Shown here: piece after piece, positions 23,377-34,579 of the stretch
Layout: every line of letters begins with the position of its first letter
How positions within the stretch are numbered: the stretch's first letter is position 1
DNA from: Cladobotryum mycophilum
Lineage: Eukaryota; Ascomycota; Sordariomycetes; Hypocreales; Hypocreaceae
Assembly: GCA_036429605.1 (NCBI GenBank)
Contig: CM071591.1
Location: 2,232,001-2,296,000, forward strand
Length of the DNA stretch: 64,000 nt
Direction of reading: 5' to 3'
Program-made: the position numbers and the translations under genes
The notes under the pieces: model-generated
Seen by the model: only the letters and a program-made list of their open reading frames with translations
What the model was told of the DNA's origin: nothing
Database searches by the model: none

Positions 23377-24027
23377 TGCTCCCTGAACTGCCTTGTGTGG
23401 TTCGAGTTGGAGTTTCTCGTCCATCATTTTAAGGAATTGGTCGCAGTCTGGGGCGAGCATCCGAGAAGGAGGCGGAGTAGTAGGCGCGTACAGCATAGAT
23501 GTCGTGTCCTCGGGCACTTCGTTGCCGCCATTGTACCTCGCCGTCGGACCGACATCTTTGCGCCACCTAGGCCGGGGAGCTTCACGCCTCCCCATGGGCA
23601 ACATGGCGCCATGATGCAGGAACGGAGACTGTTCCACGTTACCCCACGTGCGCGGGTTGGCTTGCCGCTCAAAGCTCTCTGCTTCCTCGTCCTCGTCCTC
23701 ATCCTCGGAGCCGATGGGTGATAGATCCGTCGAGCCACGAAGTCTCATGTTCTCCTTGTCGTTTTCAAAGTCCGAGGCGCCGCCGCCGCCAAAGGGCTTG
23801 AAGCCATGACTGGGTGAGTGCGGGCGGGATATCGAAAAGGCTCTGGAGCGGTTGTAGCTGTTGGGTGTGGTGGACTGGGTGTTGTTATTATTGTTGTTGT
23901 TACTCTTGTTGTTATTAGAGAATGGTGGTTGGCCGCGAGGGAAGTAGGTGTCTGGTGAGGATGAGGCAGGGGGACGGGGGCGGAGGGGAAGGGGAAGGGG
24001 GAGGGGGAGAGTAATACGATGTGCCAT
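22420..24027 (-). CDS. Disordered protein of unknown function, 535 residues
   Basis: A single uninterrupted exon from ATG at 24027 to the stop at 22420, tail-to-tail with the permease gene (270 bp between stops). The protein is low-complexity and probably largely disordered: proline/leucine repeats at the start, a poly-Asn tract (about 38-50), Ser/Pro-rich segments, an acidic EDEDEDEE run, an Ala tract encoded by a GCA/GCT-rich stretch (near 23.35 kb), and a more ordered basic C-terminal third (SYFSLRSLSNISLGKRPRL, then WANNVYQQGSNRLRLARQKF) rich in Arg and Trp. I recognise no domain, signal peptide or membrane segment. The conserved-looking C-terminal helix-rich part suggests a real protein, because a 1.6-kb open frame with consistent composition is unlikely by chance. 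Confidence 0.72.
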
Positions 24028-24618
24028 GATGAAAATGGATGTGAGAATGTTATAGAGAGGAGTCGATCAAGATTGGATATTGATTGTGCTTGATGGGATA
24101 GCTAGAATGTGGTAAAATCGTTTTCTCTGTTAGTGAGCATGAGCATGGTGAGTGAAAGCGTCATCGTCATCACTTGTTACTTTGTGTCTTTTGTTTAGAC
24201 TTTAGGGGGGGCAAGCGCCCTCCATGTAAGTTTTGATGGTGTTGAAGGGGCAACTTGGATGGAGAGTTTTGGTAGTAGAGGCCAAGTCTGTTTGTTTGCC
24301 TTCCTAAAGGTTATTGAAGCTGGATTGATTAATTCATTTTTAGCAAAGTCAAAGCATATCTATATTTATATATACATATATTAGTATCGAAGACGTCGCC
24401 AAACTGCCATCTATATAGCAAGCACATCACCATCAAATTCATATATCACATCTTCCAAATAAATGAATATCTCTATCAGAATAAAGTTTTACAGAAGCAT
24501 CAAATCAACCAACGAAGACGGGGGAGGAGAAAGAACATTCATGGTCTATTACGTGGAAGCAAAAAAAGATGCAAAAATAGAGGCCGAATGGCCGAATGAA
24601 GGAAGCATTCAGGGGCAT

Positions 24619-24722
24619 TGCTCCCGGCAGGGCTTGAACCTGCGACCTTCGCATTACCAATATTTGAATCTGACCGATTCGGAATATTAGTACGAAGCTC
24701 TAACCAACTGAGCTACGGAAGC
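24619..24722 (-). tRNA. tRNA-Ile-like with 30-nt intron (anticodon reads AAT)
   Basis: The minus strand folds as a complete tRNA: acceptor GCTTCCG/CGGGAGC (one T-G wobble), D-arm GCTC-AGTTGGTTA-GAGC, anticodon stem TCGTA/TGCGA, T-arm GCAGG-TTCAAGC-CCTGC, and discriminator A. The loop is CTAATA, a 30-nt intron (24684-24655) in the canonical 37/38 position, then A. This gives anticodon AAT (Ile). An AATATT in the intron can pair with the same palindromic sequence at the anticodon, as expected for anticodon-intron pairing. The body resembles the intron-bearing Ile(TAT) class more than usual Ile(AAT) genes, so the isotype detail is uncertain. A T-run terminator lies 42 nt downstream (A5 at 24573-24577). 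Confidence 0.8.
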
Positions 24723-26967
24723 TTCTCTCGGATGAAGTGCTCCCGACCTTTACCCGACTATATTGACAGCCAACCTCGGCACGCTCCGTTACCCCATGCT
24801 TCCGTTCCGGACGGTGGTCCAAGAAACCCAGTATGTAACTCTAAACCAGCCGTTATATTATGCCTACAATAACGTGTACTACGCTATAATAAAAGATCAA
24901 ATGGAAGCTTCTTGTTACCCGCTTAGGAAGATTCTCTCAATGTGGCTAACTAAGTCCTAATGCTAATCAATTTTCCCCAAGGTTCACTGTTTCGCGGCTG
25001 AAGGGTTGCCCTTGGTGGTTGAGAAGCATGCTGTTGTCCTAGACCATGACTTATATGAGGGATTTCTATAATTGCTCAGGCCAGCGATCTGTCCGCTTAA
25101 AGGCCGTGGTGAAAAGACAAGCCAGTTAACAGTGTAGGGACGCATTCAAGACTAGAACCATAATAAAGCTCTGCGAGATAGAGACACCATTCCGAAAACT
25201 GCAACTTTCCATCCCTTGGTTGCGGTATCTACCTAGTAGGGTGGTCCTAGTTAGACCTCTCATTGTAAAAAGGAGTAACGGACTCGCTACATCTCTCGCT
25301 CCAGCAGCTTATTATAAACTATTCAAGCCAGCCGTTGCTTGGCTGCTAAGATGAAACTTGGGATAAGTGATATGAACAGGTAGCAGTTGGGATCGTGAAA
25401 GAATATATCACGAGCTAGTTATGGTTTGAACGTAAATAAAGAGTGAAAAGTCGGCGGCTGTTAGTATTTTTTGGCTGTCGTTAACAAGTCAACGTAGAGA
25501 AAACGTAAGGAGAAGAGGTTTACCTAGAGACCAGAAGCCGGAGAGACGGTGAGTGAGATCTGTATCTTGTCTAGCAGGAGAGCCCGCCAAAAGGACCAAG
25601 GCATGCCTACTGGGTAGGTAGTGCCTGAATGCAACGTAGAGAAAGTAACAGCTCAATGGGCTGGATGTACTCTGTAGAATGGGGAGAATGCAAAAGTGAT
25701 GCAGTGTGGAAGGAGGCGGGAATGCAGGGGCGGTCCCTTGGAGATCCTGAGCTGCCAAGATGACAATATCCATGGATGGATGCATCGAAGAGCCCAGAAA
25801 GTTGCTGTAATGGCTTCTGAGCTTTCTATGGGTCATGCTGCTTCGACAGATGTGCCAAAACTGTGGAAATAGCTGTTAATGCTGCTAATAGAGCAAACAC
25901 TCTCTTCCGATGGCAGATATGGCCAACGGACGTGACTGAGAAGATATAAGAACGTATAATGACCCTGCGATACACATTTCGTACTCCATCTCTCGTCGTT
26001 TCGTGCGGTTTCCCTTTCCGTAATTTGCATTCAGACGAGCTCCGTGATTTAATTCTCCTTCCATAAGGGCACGTTAAGAGCTGCATACTTTAGGCAAGCA
26101 TCTCAAAACTCTTTGGCTACTAGCCGCCTTGCCCCTTTTCTGGAAAGCTTGTCTCGCTCTGGGGGAGCCATTCCTGGGGACTCAGCAGTCAATGAGGGCC
26201 GTGGTAGGCCCTCCGGGAAGCAACACCTCCCGATAAATGATGGTCATCATAGTCCCCAGCGTGGCCCGCGGTCTGCAGTCAAGCTGGTCAGTGCTTGTAC
26301 TGCTCCCGTGAAAGGCCAACATAAAAGTACAGTCGTGGGACTGGCGTGACACTGGCTTTGCATCGTCATATGCTGAAATGCCCTTTGTCTGCCATAATGC
26401 ACCATAATTAACTAACCTGGTGCGTGTGCCATCCAAGAAGAAAAGAAGAAGAGTAAAGAAGAGGTATAAGAGGGAGGGAGGTATGCGTTTTTATAGACAA
26501 AACCCGGACAGCCTTGAAGCTTGCCCACAACCTACGTAGTAGTGGCTCTATAAGTTAGCTGTGCAGTGGAGATGGTATGAAACCATTAAAGCATGAATAC
26601 CTAGCCGCTTGTAAAGAAAGGTTTATAACCTTCTCCAAAGCATCATCACCTTCCACATGTCACCACACGAAGAGCCAACTAGTTCTTCAATATTTAAACA
26701 GCGTTAATATTTATGTATGAATAAAAATTGTCTTTTCCACAGAATTCATCAAGGCAAATAAACTTCTCCATTGGCTGCACGCATGAGGTTACTTTGATAC
26801 CACCATGACAGAGCAGAGTTAGAGGCTTCTTCCCAATCGAATATACTTTAAATGTGCTTCCTGTTCCTCTTGAAATGTCGAGGCGGCATCCTGGAAGACC
26901 AAGTGTGTGTGCCTTGGAGATTGCTTTGGAGTATATAGAAATAATATGGATGCCTGCAATACAACCA

Positions 26968-27166
26968 GGGGCGCTGGCGCAACGGTAGCGCGGTATGTCT
27001 CCAATACTCTTCCTCTTCCCCACATACTCCTAGACTAATTCAGAACACAGTCAGATTCCAGTACTTGGAATTTCCGTAAGAGCACACCAAAAGTTACCGC
27101 TCAAACGGGGCAGCGAGCTAATGAATTTCACAGTGAAGGTTATCCGTTCGAATCGGGTGTGCCTCA
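26968..27166 (+). tRNA. tRNA-like Pol III unit with about 127-nt insertion, possible tRNA-Trp(CCA)
   Basis: The ends fold as a tRNA: acceptor GGGGCGC (26968-26974) pairs over all 7 positions (two G-T wobbles) with GTGCCTC (27159-27165). The D-arm is GCGC-AACGGTA-GCGC (26977-26991). The T-arm is ATCCG-TTCGAAT-CGGGT (27142-27158), preceded by an AGGTT variable loop. A-box and B-box sequences are intact and a T6 terminator follows at 27175. The middle is abnormal: CTCCAA at 26999-27004 suggests anticodon CCA (Trp), but the expected 3' stem before the variable loop (AGTGA) does not pair with the 5' side. GTATGT (26993-26998) instead pairs with ACATAC at 27022-27027. It could be a tRNA with a long or non-canonical intron, an insertion-disrupted tRNA, or a tRNA-derived SINE-like element. 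Confidence 0.5.
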
Positions 27167-27174
27167 ATTCTCTC

Positions 27175-27180
27175 TTTTTT
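27175..27180 (+). terminator. T6 Pol III terminator after the tRNA-like unit
   Basis: Six T residues 9 nt past the discriminator base of the 26968-27166 unit, followed by more T-rich sequence. This is the expected Pol III stop and supports transcription of the unit as a whole. Confidence 0.6.
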
Positions 27181-28714
27181 CCTTCTTTTTTCCCTCTCTT
27201 TTTTCTCTCTCTTTTTTCTCTTTTTCGTTTGGCTCATGATCACTCTTCGGCTAAGTAGATTATGTATCAAATAGTAGAGTCTTTTTTGCCGTGCCGAAAA
27301 GGTGGTTCATTCTCTTTTTCTTTTCTCTGAATCGAGGGGTTTTTTGTTGTTGTTGGGAGCGTGATTAAGGTGATGGGTGAGACCTATTATGCTTTCACAG
27401 TGTACACATGAAGCGCGCACTCTTTGGTTTCCATCAGGGAAGGTACCTTGGATGATATGGGGACTCAAGGAAAGGTAAAAATGACTTCTAAAGTAGACAG
27501 GTATGCTCATCTTTTGCGTCTTCTCATCCTGTTATGTGAACACATTCAATAGGTAGATATCCAGCACAATGCTCTCTCTTCAGTACTCGATGGTTCAGTC
27601 ATGCTCGCAGGGGGTGAAAAGGGACGTTTGAGAGGCACATCAGAGTCTACAGTCATACGGCGGCTCATGATGATGCTCATGAAATAGTGTGGAGGCGATG
27701 TGATGGAGAGGAAGAAGACAGGGGGGCGAAGAGAAGACCCTTAAAACTTGATTAGCCTATAACGTATTTGGATAGCTGTCACTCGTACCGTTGCCCCGGT
27801 CCTGTGCAATAACGACGCCATATATTAGCCTACAAGGTGTAGCGAAGACGTTATGGTTCAGCGTTATGGGAAGGATTCCAGAGAGACACATTATACATAT
27901 ATAATATCTGAACGACCTTTCCAGTTTGCGAACCTGCGACGTCCTTTACATGTCTTTGTTATATCATACCCAAACATACTTCTCGTACCAAAAAAAAATC
28001 CTCATAATACAATTGACGGAGCGGGTTTCTCCGGCTTACACCAGCATGGATGGCCATACCTTTTGTCCCAAAGAAGCCTGAAACGAACGACGCGCTGACA
28101 CGCTGCGATGGTGATGCTGAACGAGGCGGGCTAGGACTCATATCTATCTCTTGGGGGAGAGAGAGAAGTCAGACCGGCACTGTTCCTGTAAGTGATGTCG
28201 GGCAAGGCTGAAAATGAAACAATGCCGACACTCGTTGATTTTTGGCAGCAGCTCTCCATGACCTATTTCGGCCTATTTACATGTCTTGAGTCATGATGGC
28301 ATCAAATACCAAGAGCGAATTCACTTAGTGAAACAATGCCAATTTGACGCCCATCAGCAATGCATCGACCTTCCAATTTGTGATGGTGTCTCGGGAGAGT
28401 TTTGGAGCGGAAATAGCTCACACTGTCCGGTCCGCACTTGAAACAAAACTGAGATAAGAAATACCTCCACCTCTAGCGCGGAATGTGCGACAGAGAGAGT
28501 ATCTCTTATCCGTAAGGCCAGCACAGTGCGTCCCAGTATAATTTTCTTAAGCGTTATGCTGAGGCTAGGCTATCCCGGGGGTGAGATGGCGTCGTGACTT
28601 GAACATTATAAATGTTATTGGCGATCGGTCACTCCTTTTGTCTATCCTCGTTTTCATATCAATCTCAGAGAGACGAATTGTGCTTGAGCGAGATCAGTAT
28701 ACGACTTATCGATC

Positions 28715-29887
28715 ATGGCGGACAAGGCACCAGAAGCTTCGGGTTCAGGAAAACCTCGAACGAGACAGCGGATATACAAGCCGCCACCCAGCCTAGACGT
28801 CCCGGATATCGAAGCAAATGCGTCGGAGCGGAAGCGAGTACTCAATGTCCTGGCTCAGAGGAGATATAGTGAGTTCATTTACACAGATAGAGCATGGCGA
28901 CCTGGACATTTCATGTTTAGATGGCTAACCTCCAGGGTAGGAGAGAGGAAACGACAACAGCGCCGCATGCAAGAAGGCGGCGAAAGCAAGGGAAGCGAAG
29001 AAGACAGTGAGAGACATGAAAGTGAAACTTCGGAGGCAGCAGCAGCAGAACTCATGCTAGATGATGAAATTATTGAGATTGGTCAATCAGCGTCGGCATC
29101 GGCATCAGAATCTGCAACCCTCGTCGGAACCAGTAGTCTAAGTGGCCTCGACTTGAACCTCACCAGCTGGGACCCCCTCAACGACGCAACATTATCATCG
29201 CTTCTGCCAGACTCAGGGGCCCTCCCCGAATTCCTGACGGGCGAATCATCCGGTGAAGAAAGCCTCCTCTTCGACGGCGGCGGCGGCGGCCTCGCAGAGA
29301 TGTTCCCTCTCGGCTTCGGCTCTGGCTCACCGTCCTCGTTCGAAAACATGTCTAACTCGTCGTCAGATGCGGGCTTCCCGGATAGCTACCTCTTGCCGGT
29401 CCATGAGCTGACGCTCTTCCGTGCCATCATTCGCATAGCGGAGCGTATCGGCTGTAGGGGGCAGATCTGGAAGATCGACGCCGTGTCGCCGTTCAACCAG
29501 GGGGCGGCCACGCCGGTGGACCAGCTCCCCGCCAACTGGCAGCCCACGTCCTCGCAGGTGCTGGTTCCTCACCACCCGCTGCTGGACTTTCTGCCGTGGC
29601 CCGGAGTGCGGGACCGGGCGATTGGCATATTCTCGCTGCCCGATGCGATGAGGCCGCCCAACGCCACGGGCCCGCTCGCCATGGTGAACTTTGCCTACGA
29701 CTTTGAGGACAACTCGGAGGGGGTGAGGATATACGGCGACGACCTGTATAACCCGAGCAGCTGGGAGGTCGGGCAGGTGTTTTTCGAGAGGTGGTGGTTT
29801 CTGTTTGATAGGGATGTGATTGAGAATAGTAATCGCTGGAGACGACTGCGCGGAGCACCGCCGCTGGTCGTAAAGGGGCCGCAATAG
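28715..29887 (+). CDS. bZIP-type transcription factor with DUF3425 C-terminus
   Basis: Exons 28715-28868 and 28941-29887 give 366 residues. The 72-bp intron (GTGAGT donor; acceptor at 28940) has no stop and is a multiple of three, so the unspliced frame stays open. Splicing restores a basic region: ERKRVLNVLAQRRYRERKRQ, with the N-x2-A-Q-x2-Y-R signature at Asn44-Arg52. A clear leucine zipper is not visible after it; the following segment is Glu/Ser-rich. The C-terminal half (about 225-355) matches the DUF3425 pattern, with LVPHHPLLDFLPWPGVRD and a WEV...FFERWWFLFDRDVI block. DUF3425 bZIPs are numerous filamentous-fungal regulators, mostly uncharacterised; the target here is unknown. The start ATG lies in a good context (atcATGG). 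Confidence 0.85.
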   Translation: MADKAPEASGSGKPRTRQRIYKPPPSLDVPDIEANASERKRVLNVLAQRRYSEFIYTDRAWRPGHFMFRWLTSRVGERKRQQRRMQEGGESKGSEEDSERHESETSEAAAAELMLDDEIIEIGQSASASASESATLVGTSSLSGLDLNLTSWDPLNDATLSSLLPDSGALPEFLTGESSGEESLLFDGGGGGLAEMFPLGFGSGSPSSFENMSNSSSDAGFPDSYLLPVHELTLFRAIIRIAERIGCRGQIWKIDAVSPFNQGAATPVDQLPANWQPTSSQVLVPHHPLLDFLPWPGVRDRAIGIFSLPDAMRPPNATGPLAMVNFAYDFEDNSEGVRIYGDDLYNPSSWEVGQVFFERWWFLFDRDVIENSNRWRRLRGAPPLVVKGPQ

Positions 29888-32731
29888 ATGAAGTACTACC
29901 TATCTATGCAAGGTAGGCAAATGGACGTCTACATTTGGATGACGAGTTTTTTTTGTAAGTATTATACGGTATTCCCTTGGTGGAGAGAGAGGACTTGTCC
30001 AATCTGTATCATTAGTGGTGGATGAAATAATGTACTCGAGATATAGTACCCGCATGTGTACAGATGAGTATGCAACGCAAAGCAATTGAAACCATATGAG
30101 TAAGACGATGCCCCTCTCAAGGTAGTGATCAAGCCGAGTATCTGAATGTTCAATATTATGCAAGGTGAGATTGTTTCCCCATATACCGGCTTACTTGAAG
30201 AGGAAAACGATGACGACCCAAAGGTCAGATCTATATTAGAGAAGAGTTCTTACGGCGTTGGTGACAGGTCACTTTGTAGGATCTCCGGGGAGGTAGTTGA
30301 TGGTCTGGAGGGCGGTTGCATTCCAATCATCCACATTGTATGGGATTACTCGATGTGTAAAGGATTTCTGTTACTTTGCCCGAGCGAACGGAGCGATGCA
30401 AACCTGGACTTGGGAATGGGAATAGGAGAGATCAACAACAGGTTGTGTGGCTGGCATCCATACATACATACAGAGATGTTGAGACACACAGTGTACCCTC
30501 GAAACGGAGGTGAGGTGAGGTGTGTTCTATGATGATCATCCCGTTCATGCAAAGGCTGATGCTGGATATAGCGCTGACGAAGGGGACTTCTTTTAAATCA
30601 AACACTTAAATCATGGATATATGTCATTTGAGATAATTCTCTCTCTTCAAGCAAGTCCAAGTTATCGTTCCTTTTTAGCGCATGGAAGTCAATCGCTATA
30701 AAACCAAGTGGTTTGATATACAGTACGAATTCGGACAAAAACTGCACTGTATCGCAGCATCGACATCTAGATAGGTAAGGGCCCGCTGGTTTTGTTGGCG
30801 GTGAAGAAAATGATTGGGCAAGAGACGAGAGAGGGGGACTTGTCTGACTGCATTTCTACCTACTAACCCGTCCTTGCATGAAAGAAAACAAAGGGAAGTG
30901 CGAAAATGCAGATGATGGAGGTGGCAGAATTGGTGTTGCATTGTTGGAGGGGCATGGATGGACCTTTTTTTCCCTCTCCTCCTACGGAATCTTGTCACAC
31001 TTGTGCATACATATTAGTTGTGGCGGTGGTGGTGGTGGTGGGTGGGTGCCCGGGTGGTTACAGGGAGCCCCTACAGGAAACCAACCCGAAGGGGGGATGG
31101 ATGGAGGATTTACAGGGGGTGTGGGGGGGGGGAGAGACTTGTAACCTACTTACAGGGAACTGTCACCTAAAAGGTGGGGGTTGGAAGAAGAACCTGAGAG
31201 AAGAATCCATCCATTGGATCCAATGGAGAGGTTTCCCGAGAGAGAGAGAGAGGACGATGCGGATTGAATGGAGGGGTTTTGATCAATTGTTGGCTTGGCC
31301 TTCTGCAACAATACAGAAACGGTAAGGAGGGGGAGGTCGATGCCCAGGCAAGAGGTAGATCTGGAGGATGCACAAGTGCTACTCTACCCTGCTAGGATGG
31401 ATAGTTAGTGATGAGGCATTGAATCTGTATTACCTTACTTATGTACGGCCTAGTAATAGTCAATGCCAATGTCAGCATTTGGATCCTTTTCATTGTTGAG
31501 AAGGATTCATCATCATCGTCAATTTAACTTACTCAACGGGCGGGCTGGGCTGGCTGGCTGTCTTCGGATTTCGGGTTACGGGCACTGTCACGAGCTTACC
31601 CGATAGGACAGCCTTCCAACTGTAACACCGCTATAGTTTCAGCGGTCCTCAAGGCCTTGGAACCTAGCCACCTGGGCACTTCACCTACGGGGAAACCCCC
31701 TCTAAAAACCCTCAACAGGGCGGCGGCGATGGCGGCGGCGGCTCCTCCTCCACTTCTGTAGTGCCGATGAGCGGTGGGCTTTCAGATGGGGGGGACGAGC
31801 ACACCTCCATTTGACCCAATCAGGGCGCTGCCACCCTCGGAGCCCGAGACATGTCACCTTGCATCTGATCTCACTCGCTCAGTTCAAACAATCCGTGACG
31901 GACTGGCTTGACTGACTGACTGACTGACTGACTCCCTCTCTCCCGTAGGCTTCCATTGGTTTGCCCATCCATTATTGGCTTGGAATTGATTCCGTTGTGA
32001 GCGAGAAAATTCCACATCCCCAAAACTCCTCCTGCGACTTGCCTGCCTTGTACATGTACATGTACTTGCTCTCATCCTCACATCCTCCTTCTCTTCCCCT
32101 TCTTCTTCTTCTTCCTCTTCTCTTCCTCCTTTACTTACTCTCTCGCCTCAATTCCTCTTCTTTCTTTCTTCCCCCTCTCCCTCCCTCCCCTTCTCCCCTA
32201 CCCCCTCGTATCGTATAAGCGTTTACTCTTTTGTGTTAAAAAACTCTCCGAATTCACCTTCACCCCCCCCCCCGGGTTTGTTAGTCAACGGACCTTTCTC
32301 TGGCCGCTGCCCCTCCAAACGTAAGCCCGCCTTCGGAGCATTGTTTGTTCTTCGACAGAGACGACGACGACTCCTTTTTTGATGCTTGTCAGTGTGACAT
32401 AGTAAGCATTGCGCTTCCGGTTTTCTTTCTTCAATCGAAACATTTGCATCGAATGCTTCTCTCGAGCCGGTAAAAATACGCCGCTTGACTGCTCAATTCG
32501 TTGTTGCTCAAATCTCTGGTGAGTCTCTCTCCCACCCTTTTCTGCCTTTCGCAAGGATGACTCCAAGTCTAACAATGAACTCACGCCCCCCCGCCAGATC
32601 GCAACAACGTCCCCCTCTTCGAATTGACAATAAATTGACCTCCTATACTCCCTACAAGGCACCCGATCTTGTTTCTCTCCTTCTTCCCTCCTCACATCTT
32701 CATCAAGCCCACACCCGGTCAATCGCCCATC
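29888..32731. other. Intergenic region, 2.8 kb, with MTHFR promoter and leader
   Basis: No supported gene in the first 2 kb. It contains GTGGTG runs near 31.02 kb, TGAC tetramers near 31.91 kb and a long C/T-rich block (32.05-32.22 kb) typical of fungal core promoters, then a CTT/TTC-rich leader ahead of the MTHFR ATG. A possible 5'-leader intron begins at a GTGAGT near 32.52 kb, but I cannot fix its end. Confidence 0.45.
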
Positions 32732-34579
32732 ATGCATATCAAGGCTATCCTCGACGATTCCAAGAAGGCGCCTCAGCCGTCCTTCTCCTTCGAGTACTTC
32801 CCTCCCAAGACCGCCCAGGGTGTCCAGAACCTTTACGAGCGTATCGACCGCATGTACAACCTTGGACCCAAGTTCATTGACATCACATGGGGCGCTGGCG
32901 GTCGCATTGCCGAGCTGACCTGCGAGATGGTCGTCCAAGCTCAGGCTGTCTATGGCCTTGAGACCTGCATGCACCTTACCTGCACTGATATGGGTCTTGA
33001 AAAGGTCAATGACGCTCTCCAAAAGGCCTACAAGGCCGGCTGCACAAATATCCTTGCTCTCCGTGGCGACCCGCCGAGAGAAACGGAAAAGTGGACCGCT
33101 GCCGACGGAGGCTTCCAGTACGCTCGCGATCTCGTCAAGCACATCCGGGCTACCTACGGCGACCACTTTGATATTGGTGTTGCTGGCTATCCCGAGGGAT
33201 GCGACGACAACAAGGATGAGGAGATTCTTCTGGATCACCTCAAGGAGAAGGTTGATATGGGTGCTGGCTTCATTGTCACTCAGATGTTCTACGATGCCGA
33301 CAACTTCCTTCGGTGGGTTGGAAAGGTTCGCGAGCGTGGTATCACCATCCCCATCTTGCCCGGAATCATGCCTATTGCCACGTACGCCAGTTTCCTCCGT
33401 CGTGCTAAGCACCTGCAGTGCAAGATCCCCCAGGACTGGATGGACCTCCTTGAACCTGTCAAGAATGACGATGTTGCTGTTCGTGAGATCGGAAAGACTC
33501 TAGTGACCAATCTGTGCCGGAAGTTACTCGCCAATGGTATCCACCACTTGCACTTCTACACCATGAACCTTGCCCAGGCTACCCGCATGGTTCTCGATGA
33601 GCTCAACTGGACCCCCTCAGCCGACCGACCCCTCAAGCAGGCGCTTCCCTGGAAGCAGTCCAAGGGTCTTGGACGACGCGACGAAGACGTGCGACCCATT
33701 TTCTGGCGCAACCGAAACAAGTCCTATGTTCTCCGCACCCAGGATTGGGATGAATTCCCCAACGGTCGATGGGGTGATTCTCGCTCTCCTGCTTTCGGTG
33801 AACTGGATGCCTATGGTATTGGCCTGACTGGCTCCAACGAGTCCAACCGGAAGAAGTGGGGTGAACCCAAATCAGTTGAAGATCTTGCCGATCTCTTTGT
33901 GAAATATCTTAACAAGAAGCTCGACTCCTTGCCTTGGAGTGAATCCCCCTGACCCTCGAATCCGGTCCAATCAAGGACGAGCTGGTGGCTCTCAACAAGC
34001 GTGGTATCCTGACCATTAACTCACAGCCTGCTGTTGATGGTGTCAAGTCGAACGACCCAGTCCACGGATGGGGCCCTGCTAACGGTTACGTCTACCAAAA
34101 GGCTTACCTGGAGTTTTGGCTGCCGCCCTACCTCTTGAATGAGCTGATTAGCCGAATGGACGACTACCCCAGCATCACTTACTACGCCGTCACCAAGGAT
34201 GGCGAGCTCAAGTCCAATGCGCCATCTGACGGACCCAATGCCGTCACCTGGGGTGTTTTCCCAGGCAAGGAAATTGTTCAACCCACCATTGTGGAAGCCA
34301 TCAGCTTCCTCGCCTGGAGGGACGAGGCGTTCCGATTGGGAGTCGACTGGGCTCAATGTTTCGATGCTGGCACGCCAAGCCGAGTGCTCCTTGACAATAT
34401 CGCAAATGACTGGTACCTTGTTAACATTGGTAAGCCTTTGACGCTTCTCCCGCGATACCCAGGATGATTTCAATGTGCTAACTGAATATCCAGTAAATAA
34501 CGATTTCCACGAAAGCCGCACCATCTTTGAGCTCCTTCAGGGCCTCGAGGTCAAGGACGTTTCCACCCCAGCCGCATAA
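32732..34579 (+). CDS. met13: Methylenetetrahydrofolate reductase (Met13-type), one apparent frameshift
   Basis: Reduces 5,10-methylene-THF to 5-methyl-THF, the methyl donor for methionine synthesis (cytosolic, FAD-dependent). Exons 32732-34429 and 34494-34579 encode 594 residues if one C is restored in the C5 run at 33945-33949; as written, translation ends at PWSESP (33952), losing the C-terminal regulatory domain. The catalytic TIM barrel shows SFSFEYFPPKTAQGVQ, DITWGAGG, CMHLTCTDM, LALRGDPPRE, GVAGYPEG and FIVTQMFYD in the usual order. The C-terminal part has WDEFPNGRWGDSRSPAFG, TINSQPAV, HGWGPANGYVYQKAYLEF and TWGVFPGKEI, the eukaryotic regulatory domain. The sequence is closer to the yeast Met13 than the Met12 isozyme. 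Because the downstream frame stays perfectly conserved, the break is most likely a base-calling error. Confidence 0.93.

Larger units (their letters stand above)
24723..28714. other. Gene-poor region, 4 kb
   Basis: Apart from the tRNA-like unit at 26968-27166, I see no gene. Open frames are below 120 codons, without domains, and interleaved on both strands. I looked for transposase, reverse transcriptase and long terminal repeats and saw none. There is no obvious extreme AT-skew of the kind left by heavy RIP, although this was judged by eye. The last 300 bp contain the promoter of the bZIP gene. Confidence 0.45.

Noticed and set aside
30146..30532. 128-codon plus-strand frame downstream of the bZIP gene
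   Set aside because: No domain, no homolog I recognise, atypical composition, and it overlaps the region expected to be 3' flank.
32285..33412. 375-codon open frame on the minus strand, opposite the MTHFR gene
   Set aside because: Overlaps the conserved MTHFR catalytic domain in antisense and extends into the C/T-rich leader; no recognisable protein.
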